A stretch of DNA of 17,613 bases from Chloroflexota bacterium. GTDB lineage: Bacteria; Chloroflexota; Dehalococcoidia; Dehalococcoidales; RBG-16-60-22. The DNA lies in the NCBI GenBank assembly GCA_022574315.1, contig JACZSH010000017.1:1-17613 (forward strand). Reading direction: 5' to 3'. Made by a program: the position numbers and the translations under genes. Positions 13,777 to 17,613 of this stretch are shown here, in pieces (position 1 is the first letter of the stretch; each line of letters opens with the position of its first letter). The notes below the pieces were generated by a model. The model saw only the letters and a program-made list of their open reading frames with translations. It had not been told where the DNA came from and made no database searches.

Positions 13777-14499
13777 ATGGCTGCTACCAGGTACAAGCGT
13801 GTTCTGCTTAAGCTCAGCGGCGAGGCTTTCGGCGGTAAAAAAAAACGGGGTATTGATGTCCCTACCTTAATCGGGATTGCCCGGCAGATTAAACAGGTGC
13901 GGGAGATGGGCGTCGGCATCGGCATCGTCGTCGGTGGGGGCAATATCTGGCGGGGGGCCGAAGCAGAAAAAAACGGTATGGACCGGGTGACCGCCGACTA
14001 CGCCGGGATGCTGGCCACGGTAATCAACGCGCTCACTCTCCAGGATGTGCTGGAAAGGGAGGGGGTGGATACCAGGACGCAGTCGTCCATCGGTATCAGC
14101 CAGGTAGCCGAGTTATTTATCCGGCGGCGGGCGATACGTCATCTTGAAAAAGGGAGAGTGGTCATCTTTGCCGGCGGTACCGGTAATCCCTACATGACCA
14201 CTGACACCGCGGCCGCACTCCGGGCGATAGAGATTGGCGCTGAGGTCCTGTTGATGACCAAGAACAACGTGGACGGCATCTACCACGCGGACCCGAGGAA
14301 AGTTCCTGGGGCGAAGAAATTTGATAAACTAACTCATCTGGAGGCACTGAATCTGCGCCTGGCGGTGATGGATGCCACCGCTTTATCCCTTTGCCTGGAG
14401 AATAAACTGCCGATAATCGTCTTTGACCTTAAAGCCCACCGGGGCCTGGAAAAGGCGGTGAGCGGGGAAACCATCGGCACCCTGGTATCCAGTGATTGA
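13777..14499 (+). CDS. pyrH: UMP kinase
   Basis: PyrH phosphorylates UMP to UDP, the entry to pyrimidine triphosphates. The 240-residue product has the amino-acid-kinase fold motifs: RVLLKLSGEAFGG, GGGNIWRG, DRVTADYAGMLATVINAL, FAGGTGNPYMTTDTAAALRA and MTKNNVDGIYHADPRK. I chose the ATG at 13777; an adjacent in-frame GTG at 13774 would add one residue. The nearest purine-rich stretch (AAGTAGGG) is very close to either start. The gene begins 8 nt after the tsf stop, so coupling is likely. frr follows after 3 nt. Confidence 0.96.
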   Translation: MAATRYKRVLLKLSGEAFGGKKKRGIDVPTLIGIARQIKQVREMGVGIGIVVGGGNIWRGAEAEKNGMDRVTADYAGMLATVINALTLQDVLEREGVDTRTQSSIGISQVAELFIRRRAIRHLEKGRVVIFAGGTGNPYMTTDTAAALRAIEIGAEVLLMTKNNVDGIYHADPRKVPGAKKFDKLTHLEALNLRLAVMDATALSLCLENKLPIIVFDLKAHRGLEKAVSGETIGTLVSSD

Positions 14500-14502
14500 G
14501 CA

Positions 14503-15060
14503 ATGATAAACGACACTTTGCAAAATGCCGAAAAGAAAATGCAGGCTTCCGTAGCCGGTCTGAAGAAAGACCTGGCGGCCGTCCGTACCGGACGCGCTTC
14601 CCCGTCCCTGATAGAACACGTCAAGGTGGATTATGCCGGTGTGCCCACGCCGCTTAACCAGCTGGCCGGTATTTCCGTTCCCGAAGCCAGGCTGCTGGTT
14701 ATTCAGCCCTGGGACAAGAACGTCATATCAGGCATTGAGAAAGCCATTCTGAAATCCGATCTCGGCTTGAATCCATCGGTCAGCGGGAATATCATACGCA
14801 TAAATATCCCCCCGCTTTCCGAGGAGCGCCGGCAGGAAATGATACGGGTGGTGCGGAAGAGGATTGAAGAGAGAAAAGTAATCGTGCGTAACCTGAGACA
14901 TGAGGCGTTGAACGGGCTGAAAGGGCTGGAGAAGGATAAAGAGATATCGCAGGACGAGCACAAGCGCGCCCTGAACCAACTGCAGATGCTCACCGATTCC
15001 CACATCACGGATATTGAAAAAATCGGGCGGGATAAAGAAGTAGAACTGATGGAAGTCTAG
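14503..15060 (+). CDS. frr: Ribosome recycling factor
   Basis: RRF splits post-termination ribosomes together with EF-G. The 185-residue length is standard. Family motifs are KDLAAVRTGRASPSLIEHV near the N-terminus, YAGVPTPLNQLAGISVPEAR, LVIQPWD, IRINIPPLSEERRQEMIRVV, and the C-terminal helix with DSHITDIEKIGRDKEVELMEV. The ATG at 14503 lies 3 nt after the pyrH stop with only a weak Shine-Dalgarno sequence (GATTGAG), consistent with re-initiation by ribosomes finishing pyrH. uppS begins 35 nt downstream. Confidence 0.97.
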   Translation: MINDTLQNAEKKMQASVAGLKKDLAAVRTGRASPSLIEHVKVDYAGVPTPLNQLAGISVPEARLLVIQPWDKNVISGIEKAILKSDLGLNPSVSGNIIRINIPPLSEERRQEMIRVVRKRIEERKVIVRNLRHEALNGLKGLEKDKEISQDEHKRALNQLQMLTDSHITDIEKIGRDKEVELMEV

Positions 15061-15095
15061 TCCGGAATCCAATCTTCCATGACGATGGTGATAAG

Positions 15096-15800
15096 ATGAA
15101 ACCAGAACTGAAACGTCTTCCGGTGCACGTTGCTATCGTGCCGGACGGGAACGGCCGGTGGGCGGAAAAACGCGGACTCCCCAGGCTCAAAGGACACCAG
15201 TCCGGGGTGAAAAACATGCGCACCATCATCGAATACCTCAATGATTACGGAGTCAAATACGTCACTCTTTACGGTTTTTCTACGGAAAACTGGGCCCGGC
15301 CGATGGAAGAAATAAGCGGTCTCTTCAGGATTCTGAAAGAAAGAATCGACAAAGATGTCCCTAAGCTTCACCGGAAAGGAATCCGGGTAAAGCACCTGGG
15401 CCGCCTGGGCGAACTCCCGCAGTGGCTCCAGGACTCCGTAAATAGGGCGGTGGAGTTGACCCGGAATAACTCGGGGATGGTCCTCGGCCTTGCCTTCAAT
15501 TACGGGGGGCATATCGAAATCGTGGATGCGATTCGCCGCATTGTTGCCGAGGGTATCCCGCCGGAAAAGATAGACGAAAAACTGGTCTCCGACCATCTCT
15601 ACACCGCCGGTCTGCCCGATGTCGACCTGCTGATTCGCACCGCCGACGAGGTCCGGCTGAGCAACTTCCTGATATGGCAGACCGCCTACAGCGAGTACCA
15701 CTTTACCAAGGTCCTGTGGCCGGACTTCGCTAAAAGTGATATTGACCAGGCGTTACTTGCCTATAGCCAGAGGGAAAGGCGTTTCGGCGCCCTGTTGTAA
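15096..15800 (+). CDS. uppS: Isoprenyl transferase (undecaprenyl diphosphate synthase type)
   Basis: This cis-prenyltransferase builds the C55 lipid carrier for cell-wall polymers from FPP and IPP. The 234-residue product has the five conserved regions, including HVAIVPDGNGRWA with the catalytic aspartate D17, YGFSTENWARP, FNYGGHIEI, DLLIRTADEVRLSNFLIWQTAYSEYHF, and FAKSDIDQALLAYSQRERRFG. Two variants stand out: Pro instead of Met before the catalytic Asp, and RTADE where RTGGE or RTSGE is usual. The ATG at 15096 lacks a strong Shine-Dalgarno sequence (GATGGTGATAAG upstream). cdsA starts 7 nt after its stop. Confidence 0.95.
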   Translation: MKPELKRLPVHVAIVPDGNGRWAEKRGLPRLKGHQSGVKNMRTIIEYLNDYGVKYVTLYGFSTENWARPMEEISGLFRILKERIDKDVPKLHRKGIRVKHLGRLGELPQWLQDSVNRAVELTRNNSGMVLGLAFNYGGHIEIVDAIRRIVAEGIPPEKIDEKLVSDHLYTAGLPDVDLLIRTADEVRLSNFLIWQTAYSEYHFTKVLWPDFAKSDIDQALLAYSQRERRFGALL

Positions 15801-15807
15801 TCGCCGC

Positions 15808-16611
15808 ATGTTCAAAAAAAGGATTATCACGGCGCTCTTCGGTATTCCTCTCCTGGTGGTAATTATCTGGTTCGATACGCCCTTACCCTGGTTTACCGTA
15901 CTGGTGGCGGTCTGGGGACTGCTGGCGGTTTTTGAGTTCTACCGGCTGATTTCCGTCTCCCGGGTAAAATCGCTCACCGTTTTCGGACTGCTCTGGACCC
16001 TGTTTTTTATCCTGAGTCCTCATTTCGGGCATGATTCGGTGGTCTCGCTGCTGCTGGTTTCGGCGGTGGTGCTGCCTTTAGCGTGGCTCGTCCTGCGGCC
16101 GCAGTCGGAGGGCACTTTCCTGAACTGGGCGGGAACAATGGCCGGGATTTTGTATGTGGGATGGCTGCTCAGTCTCCTGGTGGCATTGCGGCTGGAGGCA
16201 GGCAGAAACTGGATATTTTTTGTCGTCTTTACCACTTTCGGGTCGGATACGGCCGCCTTCTTTATCGGTCGGGCGCTGGGCAGGCATCGCCTGGCGCCGC
16301 GCATCAGCCCGAAGAAGACCTGGGAGGGCGCCGTGGCCGGTGTCCTGGGCGCGGTCCTGGTGAGCCTACTTTTTACCTTAACCACACCGCTTTCCCTGCC
16401 CATCGGTTACGGGCAGGCGGTGCTCCTGGGATTGCTGGTCAGTGTGTTTGGCCAGCTCGGTGACCTGGTGGAGTCGCTGCTCAAGCGCAACATGGGCGCC
16501 AAAGAGTCCGGCAGCACCTTGCCAGGGCACGGTGGTTTTCTCGACCGGATGGACAGCATCGTTTTTGCCGGGGTGGTGGTGTACCTGTACTATACATTTG
16601 TTATCCTGTAA
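15808..16611 (+). CDS. cdsA: Phosphatidate cytidylyltransferase
   Basis: CdsA makes CDP-diacylglycerol, the precursor of anionic phospholipids. The 267-residue product is almost entirely hydrophobic, with about seven or eight membrane helices. It carries the family signatures FTTFGSDTAAFFIGRALG, ISPKKTWEG, and the C-terminal VFGQLGDLVESLLKR with SGSTLPGHGGFLDRMDS. I chose the ATG at 15808, just after the uppS stop; an in-frame upstream start at 15736 would lie inside uppS and adds residues foreign to the family. It closes the rpsB operon. In many bacteria dxr and rseP come next, but not here. Confidence 0.95.
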   Translation: MFKKRIITALFGIPLLVVIIWFDTPLPWFTVLVAVWGLLAVFEFYRLISVSRVKSLTVFGLLWTLFFILSPHFGHDSVVSLLLVSAVVLPLAWLVLRPQSEGTFLNWAGTMAGILYVGWLLSLLVALRLEAGRNWIFFVVFTTFGSDTAAFFIGRALGRHRLAPRISPKKTWEGAVAGVLGAVLVSLLFTLTTPLSLPIGYGQAVLLGLLVSVFGQLGDLVESLLKRNMGAKESGSTLPGHGGFLDRMDSIVFAGVVVYLYYTFVIL

Positions 16612-16685
16612 GGCTTTAAGATTTTCATACTACTTCGTCTCACCCCTTCAGTCCGTACTGTTTAATAAGGAGGCAAGATAGGAAA

Positions 16686-17483
16686 ATGGAAGTGCTCGAT
16701 AAGGTAGCCATGATTACCGGCGGCGGCAGAGGCCTGGGCAAGGCAATTGCCCTCAACCTGGCCAGGGAGGGGGCAGATATCGCCGTCCTGGGCAGGAGGC
16801 CGGAACCGCTGGAGCAGACGGCACGTGAGGTAACTGCCCTGGGCAGAAAGGCGCTGGCGGTGCCGACCGATGTTGCCGACAGTTCACAGGTAGCCGCGGC
16901 GGTGCAGAAGGTGCTGGCTGCTTTCGGGAAGATTGATATCCTGGTCAACAACGCGGCTGTCCTGCCGCATAGCATCGGCAGCCAGGTGAAGATAGAAGAG
17001 ATGAATCCTTTCCTGGATTCCACCGACGAGCAGTGGGCGGAGCAGATTGCCGTTGACCTTACCGGCGTGTACTACTGCATGCGGGCGGTGCTGAAACCGA
17101 TGATTGAGCGACGGTACGGGAAGATTATCACTATCGGCTCGCTGGCGGGGCAGAATGGCGGTTACTTTTCCAGCCCGGCCTATTCGGCTTCCAAGGCGGG
17201 CGTTGTCGGCCTGACCATGCTGGCGGCGAGATGGACGGGCAAGTACGGGATTAATATCAACGTGGTAAATCCGGGCCCGATAAAGACGGAAGGAGCCTCT
17301 TTCACCGACGAGCAGATACAGTTCCTTGGCCGGACTATCCCCTTCCGCCGCGGGGGTGAGGCAACGGAGGCGCTGGGCGTCCCGCAGGACATCGCTGACG
17401 CGGTTCTTTTCCTGGCTTCGGAGCGGGCGGCTTATATCACCGGCACCTGCCTCAACGTGCTGGGCGGCCAGCTGATGGGGTAG
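16686..17483 (+). CDS. Short-chain dehydrogenase/reductase (classical SDR)
   Basis: The 265-residue product is a classical NAD(P)-dependent SDR. It has TGGGRGLGKA for cofactor binding (residues 11-20), DVADSSQ around 62-68, and NNAA at 88-91. The catalytic residues are S152, Y166 and K170 (TIGSLAGQ...YSASKAG), and NPGPIKTE follows. The end (LASERAAYITGTCLNVLGGQ) is typical of the FabG-like group. The substrate cannot be told from sequence. It has its own AAGGAGG (16667-16673), 12 nt before the ATG, and a 74-nt gap from cdsA. Independent transcription is possible, though I see no clear promoter. Arg37-Arg38 after the second strand (VLGRRPE) suggests NADP preference; this is inference. Confidence 0.93.
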   Translation: MEVLDKVAMITGGGRGLGKAIALNLAREGADIAVLGRRPEPLEQTAREVTALGRKALAVPTDVADSSQVAAAVQKVLAAFGKIDILVNNAAVLPHSIGSQVKIEEMNPFLDSTDEQWAEQIAVDLTGVYYCMRAVLKPMIERRYGKIITIGSLAGQNGGYFSSPAYSASKAGVVGLTMLAARWTGKYGININVVNPGPIKTEGASFTDEQIQFLGRTIPFRRGGEATEALGVPQDIADAVLFLASERAAYITGTCLNVLGGQLMG

Positions 17484-17550
17484 GGTCGGGGCATTAGCCT
17501 CGTCCGGTTTATCCAGGACACATTACGAGATTGTTTAGAAACACCCTGTC

Positions 17551-17613
17551 ATTGCGAGGGCGAAGCCCGAAGCAATCTCAACCGATACCTTCTGCCTGGT
17601 TCGGAGATTGCTT
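17551..17613. repeat. REP-like palindromic repeat, cut by the window end
   Basis: AAGCAATCTC (17570-17579) and GAGATTGCTT (17604-17613) are a perfect 10-bp inverted repeat. AACC/GGTT (17580-17583 and 17598-17601) extend the stem inward. A second, overlapping hairpin is ATTGC..GGGC-GAA-GCCC..GCAAT (17551-17576). The CATTGCGAG...GCAATCTC pattern is familiar from intergenic repeats in many bacterial genomes, including Dehalococcoidia. The element follows the SDR stop by about 65 nt and may also help stop transcription. The remaining sequence 17484-17550 shows no gene. Confidence 0.75.

Overview
The window looks like chromosomal DNA of an uncultured bacterium from the Chloroflexota, most likely the Dehalococcoidia. 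I infer this from the gene content and gene order, the single-core EF-Ts, the short YidC with a basic tail, an orphan TrpB2-type enzyme under a T-box, and frequent TTG/GTG starts. I could not run a database comparison. Most of the window is a well-preserved housekeeping backbone. Only the first ~1.1 kb and the last ~0.1 kb look disturbed.

Layout: (1) 1-1060 is a patchwork of gene pieces: an open 5'-truncated ORF, an antisense piece resembling a secretin N-domain, and the frameshifted C-terminal end of feoB. (2) 1116-2349 holds a strong extended -10 promoter followed by rpsF-ssb-rpsR. (3) 2433-5847 is the conserved rpmH-rnpA-yidD-(lipoprotein beta-propeller)-yidC-jag run. It covers ribosome and RNase P components and the membrane-insertion machinery, with an extra secreted propeller between yidD and yidC. 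(4) 5900-9281 is an isoleucine T-box leader (specifier ATC) and ileS. The IleRS has the altered GXHH form of the class I HXGH signature. (5) On the minus strand, 12351-9278 runs promoter, tryptophan T-box (specifier TGG), trpB2, a strong terminator, then a second promoter and an HtrA-like lipoprotein protease. The htrA stop codon overlaps the ileS stop codon. (6) 12379-16611 is a divergent extended -10 promoter and the rpsB-tsf-pyrH-frr-uppS-cdsA operon. It links translation factors, UMP kinase and the start of cell-envelope lipid synthesis. (7) 16686-17483 encodes an SDR oxidoreductase where dxr is more usual. (8) 17551-17613 is a REP-like palindromic repeat cut by the window end.

Together the genes supply ribosomal proteins (S6, S18, L34, S2), elongation and recycling factors, two amino-acid-sensing leader RNAs, Sec/YidC membrane biogenesis, and undecaprenyl- and CDP-diacylglycerol synthesis. 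I did not find a convincing new defence or mobile system. The observations most worth following are the GXHH IleRS (predicted mupirocin resistance), the terminator whose tail doubles as the -35 box of a nearly leaderless htrA, the propeller embedded in the yidD-yidC cluster, the base-composition mosaic inside ileS, and the broken left edge.
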